Shown: in pieces, positions 47,794 to 56,771 of the stretch | How the letters are laid out: every line of letters begins with the position of its first letter | Position numbering within the stretch: the first letter of the stretch is position 1 | From: Promethearchaeota archaeon Loki_b31 | GTDB taxonomy: Archaea > Asgardarchaeota > Lokiarchaeia > Sigyniarchaeales > SOKP01 | DNA: 64,000 nucleotides | Assembly: GCA_005222975.1 (NCBI GenBank) | Contig: NJBI01000006.1 | Location: 38,698 to 102,697, forward strand | Direction: 5' to 3' | Notes under the pieces: generated by a model | Told to the model about the DNA's origin: nothing | The model's input: only the letters and a program-made list of their open reading frames with translations | Database searches by the model: none | Translations under genes and position numbers: made by a program

Positions 47794-49458
47794 ATGCGAG
47801 AATATACTGAAAAAGAAAAAGAAAAAGAAAAAAAGAAAAAAGGTGAAAAAATCAGTGAGAATCTTGAAAATGAGTTTCAACCTGAAGAAAAACAACAAAA
47901 AAACGATGAAATGGAAAATGATTTCATTCCCATTGATGATAACCCTAATAACACAGATAAACTTGATAACGAGTTTGAACCAATAGACGATGCAGAATTA
48001 AAACCAAAATCTTCTTTACGAAAAACCCAGCAAGAAATTCAAAAAGCTAAAGATGATAAAAAAATCATAGTTTTAGAAGAAAGTGGAGATTTAGCTGAAA
48101 TGATTACTATCGCTCTTGGAGATGGATGTATTCCCAAAAATGCAGAGAGTTTTAAAGTAACATTAAACAGGTCTGAAGAAAAACAATATACAAAATATGT
48201 ATATGAATTAATGGAAAAGCAATATAATGCGATTAATTTATTGGATGACCTTAAGGCAGAAGTTGGTAACTTAGTTCCTAAGAGTGAAAAACCTAAGGGT
48301 AAATTGTCAAATGAAAAGCTATCAGTATATTTAGGGTTTGAAGAGAGATATATTCGCAAATTAAAGACAATTATTAAATCAAAAAACCCTGATTTTACTT
48401 TTTCTGAAGATCAATTGAATCAAATGCTTAAAAATTTAGAAGAGAGGTTTTGTGCAGAAAAAATTCAAGATTGTGTCAAAATGCTTCAAAAGTATAAGAT
48501 TTCAAATAAAATTTTGGAATATAGACATCAACAGTGGAATAAATATAATCCCAACTTGAAATTTGATTTCTTTTTGAACTTGGATAATACCGATAAAGGT
48601 TATTATTTCGGTTTATTGTTAGCAGATGGACTGTCTGAAAAAGGTGCTAATATTGGATTATTTTTGGAAAAAGAAGATAAAGATGTTATCATAAGATTTC
48701 GAAAAACTCTCGGAATCTCCAATGAAATCGAACATAAGATATCTAAACGAAAGAAAAAAACAGGAGAGTTTTCAGAAGATTTTGGAGTTAGAGTTGGCTG
48801 TAAACCCATGCTTGATGATTTAAAAAAATTAGGTTTTTTCGATTTTAAAGAAGGTAAACCTCTCCCTGAAGGATTTTTCTCAAAATTAGATAGAAATGTA
48901 GCTTTGTCTATTTTGTGCGGTTTCTACGATGGGGATGGAGAACAAGGTACTACAAAGATTCATAATACAAATAGATTATTCCTAGAGCAGATAAGAAGAG
49001 AATTTAATATAAAGAATAATGTTCAGCTAAAAAGAAAGGGTGGGAAAACCATAAAATATTCAGTACAATGTAGGGAATACATAGGCGATTTAAAGGATAG
49101 ATGGTACCTATCTCTAGGTGCTAAGGTTTTTAACGAAATGATGGAATCCTTTGAGGATAGCATGGAAAGAAAGCGAGAATACTATCCGGTAAGTACTCAC
49201 AAATTTGCATTTGAAGACTTAAAAGATACAATAAAAAATAGAAACAATCTCGAGAACATTCTACGGATGGCACCAGTTACCATTCTAATTAATAAGTTTG
49301 ATGTATCTTTTCAGACTTTTAAGAGACTTTGCAATGAATTTAATGTAGGACCGTTACCTCATTCATATTGGAAAAAAATTGAAAATAAAGATTGGAAAGC
49401 CGATTTTGAAGATAAATTTAAGACTTTCAAAAAAAATTATTTAGGGAACGAATTTTAA
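47794..49458 (+). CDS. Free-standing LAGLIDADG-type homing endonuclease-like protein with low-complexity N-terminus
   Basis: YYFGLLLADGLSEKGANIGLFLEKEDKDVIIRF and ILCGFYDGDGEQG; additional LAEMITIALGDGCIPKN motif upstream. Confidence 0.82.
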   Translation: MREYTEKEKEKEKKKKGEKISENLENEFQPEEKQQKNDEMENDFIPIDDNPNNTDKLDNEFEPIDDAELKPKSSLRKTQQEIQKAKDDKKIIVLEESGDLAEMITIALGDGCIPKNAESFKVTLNRSEEKQYTKYVYELMEKQYNAINLLDDLKAEVGNLVPKSEKPKGKLSNEKLSVYLGFEERYIRKLKTIIKSKNPDFTFSEDQLNQMLKNLEERFCAEKIQDCVKMLQKYKISNKILEYRHQQWNKYNPNLKFDFFLNLDNTDKGYYFGLLLADGLSEKGANIGLFLEKEDKDVIIRFRKTLGISNEIEHKISKRKKKTGEFSEDFGVRVGCKPMLDDLKKLGFFDFKEGKPLPEGFFSKLDRNVALSILCGFYDGDGEQGTTKIHNTNRLFLEQIRREFNIKNNVQLKRKGGKTIKYSVQCREYIGDLKDRWYLSLGAKVFNEMMESFEDSMERKREYYPVSTHKFAFEDLKDTIKNRNNLENILRMAPVTILINKFDVSFQTFKRLCNEFNVGPLPHSYWKKIENKDWKADFEDKFKTFKKNYLGNEF

Positions 49459-49526
49459 ACTATAAAAGAAAAGTTTTTCTAAAATGGATTATTTTTTTTT
49501 TTATCATATAAATATAGGTATTAAAG

Positions 49527-49727
49527 ATGATTATACCGATCAGATGCTTTTCATGTGGCCGCCTTATAGCCCATATCTATAAACCTTATTTGGAACTTAT
49601 TGAAAAAGGAGAAAGCGCTGAATACGCTTTTAAAGAGTTGGGTATTGAGAGGTTCTGTTGTAAAAGAATGATTGTCTCGCATGTAGACTTGATAGATGAG
49701 CTATTAAAGTTCCCAAGGCTACAATAA
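49527..49727 (+). CDS. rpoN: RNA polymerase subunit Rpb10/RpoN
   Basis: MIIPIRCFSCGRLI...ALKELGIERFCCKRMIVSHVDLIDELL-like sequence. Confidence 0.95.
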   Translation: MIIPIRCFSCGRLIAHIYKPYLELIEKGESAEYAFKELGIERFCCKRMIVSHVDLIDELLKFPRLQ

Positions 49728-49787
49728 GCTAAAAATGTTATCTTAAATATAGTTTTTCAGAATTAGAGTTAAAAAGTAATATTTTTT

Positions 49788-49970
49788 TTACTCTTTACCA
49801 TAAACGCTAGTCCATCTTACTTTTCTTGGATTACGCTTCTGTACCAACATAGCGACTCTACATTTATGTGTACAGAAATCTAGAATAGTTCCATCTTTCT
49901 TAATGTACATGTGTCCCCTTCCTATTAAGACATCCCCCTGACAAAAAGAGCATTTCTTTACTTTAACCAT
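49788..49970 (-). CDS. rpl24e: Ribosomal protein L24e
   Basis: KCSFCQGDVLIGRGHMYIKKDGTILDFCTHKCRV..KRNPRKVRWT. Confidence 0.95.
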   Translation of the reverse strand: MVKVKKCSFCQGDVLIGRGHMYIKKDGTILDFCTHKCRVAMLVQKRNPRKVRWTSVYGKE

Positions 49971-50002
49971 CGAATTTTCATCTCGCTCTGTTAATTAGAT
50001 TA

Positions 50003-50422
50003 TTATTCTTTCACTTTAAAGAGTTCAGTTTCTCCATATTTTACAACTTTAAGATTAAGTAACGTCATATCAAAAGAGACTTCGTTTCCCCTAACCATTT
50101 TTCTTCTTTTTTCTCCTTTTCTCTTTGGTTTATAACCAATAGCTTTTTTTGAAACTAAAATTCTCTTTTTTACGGGGCCGTGAACGTCTTTTCTCATAGG
50201 AAAACCGCTTTCGTCGGAACCACCCATGATTTGAAATTCGTAGTTAGGAAACCCAATTAGACCCCCTTTTATGACTTCCCCAATCTTCATGCCCTCAAAA
50301 CGGAATTTCTTTTCATCGATCTCAATTAATTTAGATAATCCCTTTCCCGGGCCTTCACTTCCCCCAGAAATATTTAGCTTATATACTCTTTTCTCTGAAC
50401 TCATAATTATCGAACTAACCAA
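50003..50422 (-). CDS. rps6e: Ribosomal protein S6e
   Basis: GEVIKGGLIGFPNYEFQIMGGSDESGFPMRKDVHGPVKKRILVSKKAIGYKPKRKGEKRRK. Confidence 0.95.
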   Translation of the reverse strand: MVSSIIMSSEKRVYKLNISGGSEGPGKGLSKLIEIDEKKFRFEGMKIGEVIKGGLIGFPNYEFQIMGGSDESGFPMRKDVHGPVKKRILVSKKAIGYKPKRKGEKRRKMVRGNEVSFDMTLLNLKVVKYGETELFKVKE

Positions 50423-50571
50423 AAGGAAATTACTAAGAAGAATGTCCTAAAATTTAAATATTTTATTGATTTTTGAGAGTTTTAGAATTTTTCAGAATAA
50501 TTTATTAAAAATAAAATTTATTTTAAAGATCAGTACCTATTAAAAATATAGAAAAAAATTGGGTTTAAAAT

Positions 50572-51396
50572 TTGCAAATTTTCGAGGCGCTAGAGTTACG
50601 CGAATTTCCTTATTTCTTGACTGTTGATGTTGAGGAAGGAGAAATTGTTGAAAAAGTTATAATGGATGATCTTAATAGTCGTAAAGTTTATTTGCTTATA
50701 GATCACGATACTAAAAGGATTTGGACTTACAATGGCCCTAATAGCTCTTTAAAACTTCAAGTTTTCGGAGGTATTTTAGCGGGAATGTTCCGTAAACAAT
50801 TAAGATTGTTCTACAGAATATATTCGTTAAATTTCTATTCTAAAGATAGGCCAGAGTTTCAAGAAGTAATGGATAAACCTATTGGAGCTGGAAGGGCAAG
50901 ATCTATCGATAAAAAGGATTTCTCTGATTCAGGAATGCAAAAAACAGCAAGAGAAATGATTATTCGCAATCCCAGATTAAGTAGAGCTATGGAAAATATA
51001 AATCTCTGTTCTAAACCGGAAGACCTTAAGAGAATCTTCATAATTGTTGGCGGCATTATTTATTCCGAAGAAGAGGTTCCAGAAGCTATGCTCATTGAGG
51101 AAAAAAGTTCCGCTAACCTTGTAAAAATGGGGAGATTGAATAATGGTTTCACATTATTTGACGATCGGAACTATTCTACACGAATAATTGTAAAAGATAG
51201 AGTAATTCAAGGGATTGAACTCTTTGTCCGTAATAACGATGAAATGCCCTCTTTACGCATCAAATCGCCTATAATTCACGAAGATAAAATAAGTGAAGAA
51301 GGTGATATGGAAAAATTGATTACTTCCTTCGAAATTCCTGACTCGATGCCAGATATCGAAGCAACGGAAGGTGAAAACCAAAACAAAAATACTTAA
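50572..51396 (+). CDS. Uncharacterised 274-aa protein
   Basis: ORF with distinctive KVYLLIDHDTKRIWTYNGPNSSLKLQ segment; TTG start. Confidence 0.75.
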   Translation: MQIFEALELREFPYFLTVDVEEGEIVEKVIMDDLNSRKVYLLIDHDTKRIWTYNGPNSSLKLQVFGGILAGMFRKQLRLFYRIYSLNFYSKDRPEFQEVMDKPIGAGRARSIDKKDFSDSGMQKTAREMIIRNPRLSRAMENINLCSKPEDLKRIFIIVGGIIYSEEEVPEAMLIEEKSSANLVKMGRLNNGFTLFDDRNYSTRIIVKDRVIQGIELFVRNNDEMPSLRIKSPIIHEDKISEEGDMEKLITSFEIPDSMPDIEATEGENQNKNT

Positions 51397-51632
51397 AAAA
51401 GTTAAAATGATTCTTTTAATAAATCCTAAAGCAAATAAACCCTACTGAGAAATACAAAACCGATTTCTTTAAAATACATAACAATATTAATATTTATAAT
51501 TATCTACTCTCTCACTTTTTTCAATTTCATTAAAGATAATTATATAATGGAGAATTTACTCTAATTTAATGTAGTTAAGTATTATTTTATAATATCTAAA
51601 AAATATAGAATTTTAAATAGATAATAATTGCG

Positions 51633-52913
51633 TTGTTTTATATGGCTAAAACTGACTATTTTATAGGAGAAGCACTTCTAGGTTCTGGGAGCTCAGTCGC
51701 TCATATCGATCTAATCATCGGCTCCAAAGATGGACCCGTGGGAATATCTTTTGCTAATGCCCTTAGTAACCCTTCAATAGGCCATGGAGGGCTTCTAGCG
51801 TGTATTAGACCGAATTTATTAACTAAACCTGTTAGTTTGGTAATTCCAAAAGTAACTGTCTCAAAAATGGAAGAAGCTAATAAAATTTTTGGGCCAGCTC
51901 AAGCCGCTGTTGCTAAAGCAATAGCGGATGCTGTCGAAGAAAACCTCATTCCGATGAATAAAATTGATGAATGGCTTTTAATTGTGAGCGTTTTTATTCA
52001 TCCTGAAGCAAAAGATTATAGGAAAATATATCAGTATAATTATGGTGCTACAAAATTAGCTATTCAAAGGGCTTTAAAAAATTATCCTCCAATTGAGAAA
52101 ATTTTCTACGATAAGGATCGCGCGAAACATCCTGTTGCTGGATTAAGAGTTCCAAGACTTTGGAGACCGCCCTATATACAAGTTGCTTTAGATGCGCCAA
52201 GTTTGGAACATCAATTGAAAGTTGTTAAGCAACTCCCAAAAAGCGATAGAATCATTTTAGAAATTGGAACCCCGTTTCTTAAGAAATATGGAGTAGAGGC
52301 AATTGAAAAGATACGGGAGATTGCTCCGGAGAAATTCATTGTCGCTGATTTAAAAACGCTTGACGTCGGCAAATTAGAGGTGGATTTTGCTTTTGATGCT
52401 ACTGCCGACGCCGTAGTAGCAAGTGGTTTGGCATCTCCCAAATCAATTGATAAGTTTCTATTAGAAGCAAGACGTCTTGGAATTTATGGGTTCGTTGACA
52501 CAATGGAAGTGGTTGATCCCATCGAGAAATTAAAGCAATTGAAACAAATACCCGATGTTGTCATTCTTCATAGAGCGATAGATGTAGAAAGCGCCATAGA
52601 AGGTTCAGATGACGCCCAAAAACAAAAATGGCAATTCGTTCCTAAAATAAAAGAACTGTATGCTGATAAAAAATTAGCATCTGGAAAAGATCGCGTGTTA
52701 GTAGCAGTTGCTGGAGGAATCGAACCATCTACAGCTGAATATGCTCTAAAAATGAAAGCAGATATCTTAATAGTCGGTAGATATATTACTTCCAGCAAAG
52801 ATATTAAGAACTCCATGCGTCAATTCATCAACATCTTGCCGGGATACTCTGATATAGACCTAAAGCGGATACATGTAGACGACGACGATATTAACAGCCT
52901 AAAATCTAAATAA
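51633..52913 (+). CDS. fae-hps: Bifunctional formaldehyde-activating enzyme/3-hexulose-6-phosphate synthase
   Basis: N-terminal Fae (IGEALLGSGSSVAHIDLIIGSKDGPVG.FANALSNPSIGH) joined to a C-terminal HPS barrel (DRIILEIGTPFLKKYGVEAI, VADLKTLDVGKLEVDFAFDATAD, VAGGIEPSTAEYALKMKADILIVGRYIT). Confidence 0.96.
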   Translation: MFYMAKTDYFIGEALLGSGSSVAHIDLIIGSKDGPVGISFANALSNPSIGHGGLLACIRPNLLTKPVSLVIPKVTVSKMEEANKIFGPAQAAVAKAIADAVEENLIPMNKIDEWLLIVSVFIHPEAKDYRKIYQYNYGATKLAIQRALKNYPPIEKIFYDKDRAKHPVAGLRVPRLWRPPYIQVALDAPSLEHQLKVVKQLPKSDRIILEIGTPFLKKYGVEAIEKIREIAPEKFIVADLKTLDVGKLEVDFAFDATADAVVASGLASPKSIDKFLLEARRLGIYGFVDTMEVVDPIEKLKQLKQIPDVVILHRAIDVESAIEGSDDAQKQKWQFVPKIKELYADKKLASGKDRVLVAVAGGIEPSTAEYALKMKADILIVGRYITSSKDIKNSMRQFINILPGYSDIDLKRIHVDDDDINSLKSK

Positions 52914-53165
52914 ATTTTAATTTTTTACCTTCTCTTTTTATTTCCCATAATAAAATTTAAACATCCATTAACTCTTAAAATTAAAAAAGAAAGAAATAAA
53001 TAAAAACCAAGAATTCAGTTCAGTTCAGTTCTAATTAAAAAGCATTCTCCATTTCCTATTTTCAACAATTCCTAATATTTCAATCAATTAAAAGATAACT
53101 ACATTTATATAAATTGAATCATATTATAATTAAGAAAAATCCATAAAGTAAATCAGTGAATAACC

Positions 53166-53675
53166 TTGAGCGAGATTACCGTATTCTTTATAATGGGAGG
53201 TATTATTTTTGTTGTTTGTTTTGTAATTGCTTACTGGATTATAAGAAAGATTTTAAAATCTGTTAAAAAAAAAAAAATTCCTAAAATTGCGACTAGTTTC
53301 AAATGTTTGGATGGGCATGTTGTAAGATCGAAAGGGGAATTAGTAATCGATAATCATCTCCATCGCCTTGGCATCGAACATGAATACGAAAATACGATAA
53401 GAATACGAGGTATGCCACTTAAATACGATTGGTATCTTCCAAAAGATAAGATTTATATCGAATATTGGGGGTTTTACGGGAAAAATTACATGAAAAGAAA
53501 AGAAGAAAAACTTAGCCTTTATCGAAAAGGTAAGTTAAAATTAATCTCAATCGAAGATATTATGTTAAAAGATATCTATACCAATCTAGAAAAGGAATTG
53601 AATAGATTTATAAAAAAGGATACAATAAAAAGACACTGTCCTAATTGCGGAATAGAATTAGATAAAAGGTTTTAA
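53166..53675 (+). CDS. Membrane-anchored PD-(D/E)XK-nuclease-like protein with C-terminal CxxC
   Basis: N-terminal hydrophobic helix; RSKGELVIDNHLHRLGIEHEYE...YDWYLPKDKIYIEYWGFYGKNYMKRKEEKLSLYRKGKLKLISIE; HCPNCG tail; TTG start. Confidence 0.65.
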   Translation: MSEITVFFIMGGIIFVVCFVIAYWIIRKILKSVKKKKIPKIATSFKCLDGHVVRSKGELVIDNHLHRLGIEHEYENTIRIRGMPLKYDWYLPKDKIYIEYWGFYGKNYMKRKEEKLSLYRKGKLKLISIEDIMLKDIYTNLEKELNRFIKKDTIKRHCPNCGIELDKRF

Positions 53676-53832
53676 GAAAAAATATGATTAAACTTTATCC
53701 TTTTCTTCTTTTTCTAATTGTTCTCTTTTCTTAAAAAGATATATGACGAAAAGTAATTACTTTTAATATAAAACAAGAATTCTATATAGTACTTCACACT
53801 TCTTTAAATAGATATAGAACAGGTGGAATACT

Positions 53833-55119
53833 ATGGAAAATGATTTTTGCATCCACACATTTAAAGGGGAAAGGTTACTTCCTGAATCTGTTCAATTATC
53901 TCCTGATGGTAAATATGTAGTAAGTTTTGCTTCTCATGATAAAACCTACATTTGGGAATTATCAAGTAGAAACTTAATAAAAACTTTTAATGGCTTAAGC
54001 TGGAATGTTGTGTCTGCTGATGGTAAATATATTGCAGGTGAATGGACAGATAAAAGAACATTTAAGAAAAATTTAAATATATTTAGATTTCCTGATGGAC
54101 CATTAATTAGTACAATAAATATTGAGATAAGAACTCATTATTGTATACTATCAATTGACTTCTCCCCAAGTGGAGACTACATAGCAATATTTGTAGAAGA
54201 TATGGACAATGATAGAGAACACGCAGAAATCTGGGATTTAAAATCCAATAAAATTGTTAAAAAATTAGAAGATTATAATTTTTGCATAATCTCCCATAAC
54301 TGGACATATATTATTTTCTTGGATAACGAAAATAATTTTCTTATTAAAGATTTCTGGTCTGAAGACTTGATAAATAAGATAAAAGGTGATACAGAAGATT
54401 TATGGGCAATTCGGACATCTCATGATGAGAACTATTTTATTGCAAGTTATGGGGAAGACTTAGAAACATTAGAAGAAAATCCTCAGCGGGATATGTATAT
54501 AAAAGTTTGGAATATCAAAACAGGAGAGTTAGTTTGGGACTTAAAAGGATCTATGTTTGGGTCAGTATCCACTATCTTTTCTCCTGACGGAAACTATATC
54601 GCTTCTGGATGGGCTGAGGGAACTATGATAGTCTGGGATTTTCAGAACGGAAAGCAGAAGTTAAAATGGCAAGGACATGATGATCACATCTCATCACTTA
54701 GTTTTTCTCAAGATGGAAATCTTTTAGCTAGTAGTTCATATGATGAAACTATTAAAATATGGGATTTTGCCGGATTAATCCAAGAAAAACAAAGAATTGA
54801 AATCTTATACACAGAGCAAAGAGAAAAAGAAAGACAATCAGAATTGAATAACAGAAAAATTATTAAAAGAATATTATTAGATTACAGTACTAAATTTGCT
54901 CGAATTCAAGTAAATGAACTAATTGAAAAAATAAAAATAAATGACGAAGACTTAATCATTGATGTAATAGTAGAAATGATCAGAAACAATGAGATCTACG
55001 CCGAATATTTTTTAAGTAGTAAAGCTGTTGTATTTAATCAACAAGCAAACATAGATGAAATTGATCGCTTAATGGCAACTTATAAAGAGTGGGAGAGTAA
55101 AAAAGAGAATAAAAAGTAA
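53833..55119 (+). CDS. WD40-repeat protein with C-terminal winged-helix/PCI-like module
   Basis: VQLSPDGKYVVSFASHDKTYIWEL, IFSPDGNYIASGWAEGTMIVWDF, LSFSQDGNLLASSSYDETIKIWDF; C-terminus IIKRILLDYSTKFARIQVNELIEKIKINDEDLIIDVIVEMIRNNEIYAEYF...IDRLMATYKEWE. Confidence 0.88.
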   Translation: MENDFCIHTFKGERLLPESVQLSPDGKYVVSFASHDKTYIWELSSRNLIKTFNGLSWNVVSADGKYIAGEWTDKRTFKKNLNIFRFPDGPLISTINIEIRTHYCILSIDFSPSGDYIAIFVEDMDNDREHAEIWDLKSNKIVKKLEDYNFCIISHNWTYIIFLDNENNFLIKDFWSEDLINKIKGDTEDLWAIRTSHDENYFIASYGEDLETLEENPQRDMYIKVWNIKTGELVWDLKGSMFGSVSTIFSPDGNYIASGWAEGTMIVWDFQNGKQKLKWQGHDDHISSLSFSQDGNLLASSSYDETIKIWDFAGLIQEKQRIEILYTEQREKERQSELNNRKIIKRILLDYSTKFARIQVNELIEKIKINDEDLIIDVIVEMIRNNEIYAEYFLSSKAVVFNQQANIDEIDRLMATYKEWESKKENKK

Positions 55120-55280
55120 ATTAGCATAACCAAGTTTTATCACCTAAGATGTAAAATATTTCTAAGAGAGCTTGAATAATAACTATTCTCCTTTTATATC
55201 CCCATCAAACTGTAAGACATTCATTTTTATTGAAGTTTTTTAAATTACTAATTATTCTTCTTTTCTAAAAAATTGAAAAC

Positions 55281-55298
55281 TGTTCCCATATGGGAACA
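55281..55298. promoter_or_regulatory. Perfect 18-bp palindrome, candidate operator upstream of multi-winged-helix gene
   Basis: TGTTCCCATATGGGAACA immediately followed by AT-rich TTTATATATTAA (candidate TATA box). Confidence 0.65.
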
Positions 55299-55358
55299 TT
55301 TATATATTAAAACTTCTATTACTTTATTGAAAAAAAAATAAAATTTGGGTTTCAATAC

Positions 55359-56738
55359 ATGCCAATAGAAGAAGATCGTATTCGAGAATTACCAAAAAGC
55401 CTTCAAGGGATAGAGATTATACTAACCTATTTAAACGAGAGAAATAAAGATTCTTTAAGCATAAGGAACATAAGTGAAAACACAGGACTTTCGATGCGAG
55501 TTACTAAAAACATTTTATTGCAATTAGAGAAATTTAATCAAATAGAAAGAGTCGTAGAAAAAAATAACATTCTTCCAAAATGGAGAATAACTAAGTTTGG
55601 AAAAAAAGTTCTTAAAGAAGCGGAAGGAATACAAAAAAAAATTGAATTTCCTAGTAGAGAAGATGAATTATTAACTAATATATTAATTCCAGATAACATT
55701 GAAGCTCTTAAGGCAAAAATTAAAGAAAACGTCGAAAATAATATTTCAAAATTAAAATCAATGCAAAATGACTTAAGTAAAACATTAGGAGCAGTATTGA
55801 ATTTAAATAATCCCATTTTTGAAGACTTGATGGGTGTTATCATTAACCGTATCAAATTTATTAGACAACAAATTACAAATTTTCCTTCAGATCCGTTAGC
55901 AGTTTATCAATTAAAGAAGATAGAAGAAAAGCAGAAAAAGGTTCCAAAAGAGGAGATGAAAACTCTGTTGGCAGAAATTTTCTTCATTGACTCTATTATG
56001 CACAATGAGTTGAATCGTATAAATGATTACAATATGAAATTATCTCAATTCTTAGAGAGAGAGAAAGCATCTAAAGGCTATTCAACAGCAAAAGATTTAC
56101 GTGAAGAAATCAGGATTTTTCTAAATTTAATTCGTAAAAGAGAGTCCATTAAAATTAATTCTCATGTCCTATCTCCTGAAAATTTAAGACTAGTTTCTAA
56201 AAATAAAATCACTCCAGAAATTTTAAATACCATAATCGAAAGTCCTATCACTGAAGAAGAACAAACTGAAGAAATTAAAATTATTGTAATAAGCCTTATA
56301 ACAAAATTAAATAAAGGAGAGAAACATATCGAAGGTTATACTGTTGATATAACTGAAAATATACCATTATATACTTTTTATCAATTAATACTAGACGAAA
56401 ATCCAAATTTTGATATTACTATCGAACAACTGGAGGAAATTATAAATTCGCTTGCGGAGGAAGGGTATCTGCCAGGTATTAAAATAATTCAAGAAGATGA
56501 GGATCACTACCTTAAACTAGTTCAGTTTAAAGTTAGAGATATTTCTAAAAATGAGTTAGAATTAATTACCAATGCGTTAAGATTTCAGAGCTTTGCATTA
56601 GCAGATATGGTTGGAGCAACGGGATGGAGCACTATTCAAGTGGTAAAGATTTTGAATCATCTTACTGAATTAGGAATTTTAAAATATTTAAAAAATCACC
56701 TCCATGGTGATCGTTGGTATATTGTATCTGAAAACTAA
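55359..56738 (+). CDS. Multi-winged-helix regulator-like protein
   Basis: N-terminal KDSLSIRNISENTGLSMRVTKNILLQLEKFNQIERV and C-terminal FALADMVGATGWSTIQVVKILNHLTELGILKYLKNHLHGDRWYIV HTH segments. Confidence 0.75.
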   Translation: MPIEEDRIRELPKSLQGIEIILTYLNERNKDSLSIRNISENTGLSMRVTKNILLQLEKFNQIERVVEKNNILPKWRITKFGKKVLKEAEGIQKKIEFPSREDELLTNILIPDNIEALKAKIKENVENNISKLKSMQNDLSKTLGAVLNLNNPIFEDLMGVIINRIKFIRQQITNFPSDPLAVYQLKKIEEKQKKVPKEEMKTLLAEIFFIDSIMHNELNRINDYNMKLSQFLEREKASKGYSTAKDLREEIRIFLNLIRKRESIKINSHVLSPENLRLVSKNKITPEILNTIIESPITEEEQTEEIKIIVISLITKLNKGEKHIEGYTVDITENIPLYTFYQLILDENPNFDITIEQLEEIINSLAEEGYLPGIKIIQEDEDHYLKLVQFKVRDISKNELELITNALRFQSFALADMVGATGWSTIQVVKILNHLTELGILKYLKNHLHGDRWYIVSEN

Positions 56739-56771
56739 AATTATTTAATATAAAAAATGTAAATAGAGAAA

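Noticed and set aside
47614-47898. Minus-strand 94-aa Phe-rich ORF
   Set aside because: It is the complement of the Lys/Glu low-complexity N-terminus of the LAGLIDADG ORF and of the remnant.
53016-53030. Short tandem repeat CAGTT x3
   Set aside because: Only three units in a non-coding spacer; no flanking structure.
55538-55855. Minus-strand 105-aa ORF opposite the multi-winged-helix gene
   Set aside because: Antisense shadow of a well-supported coding frame.
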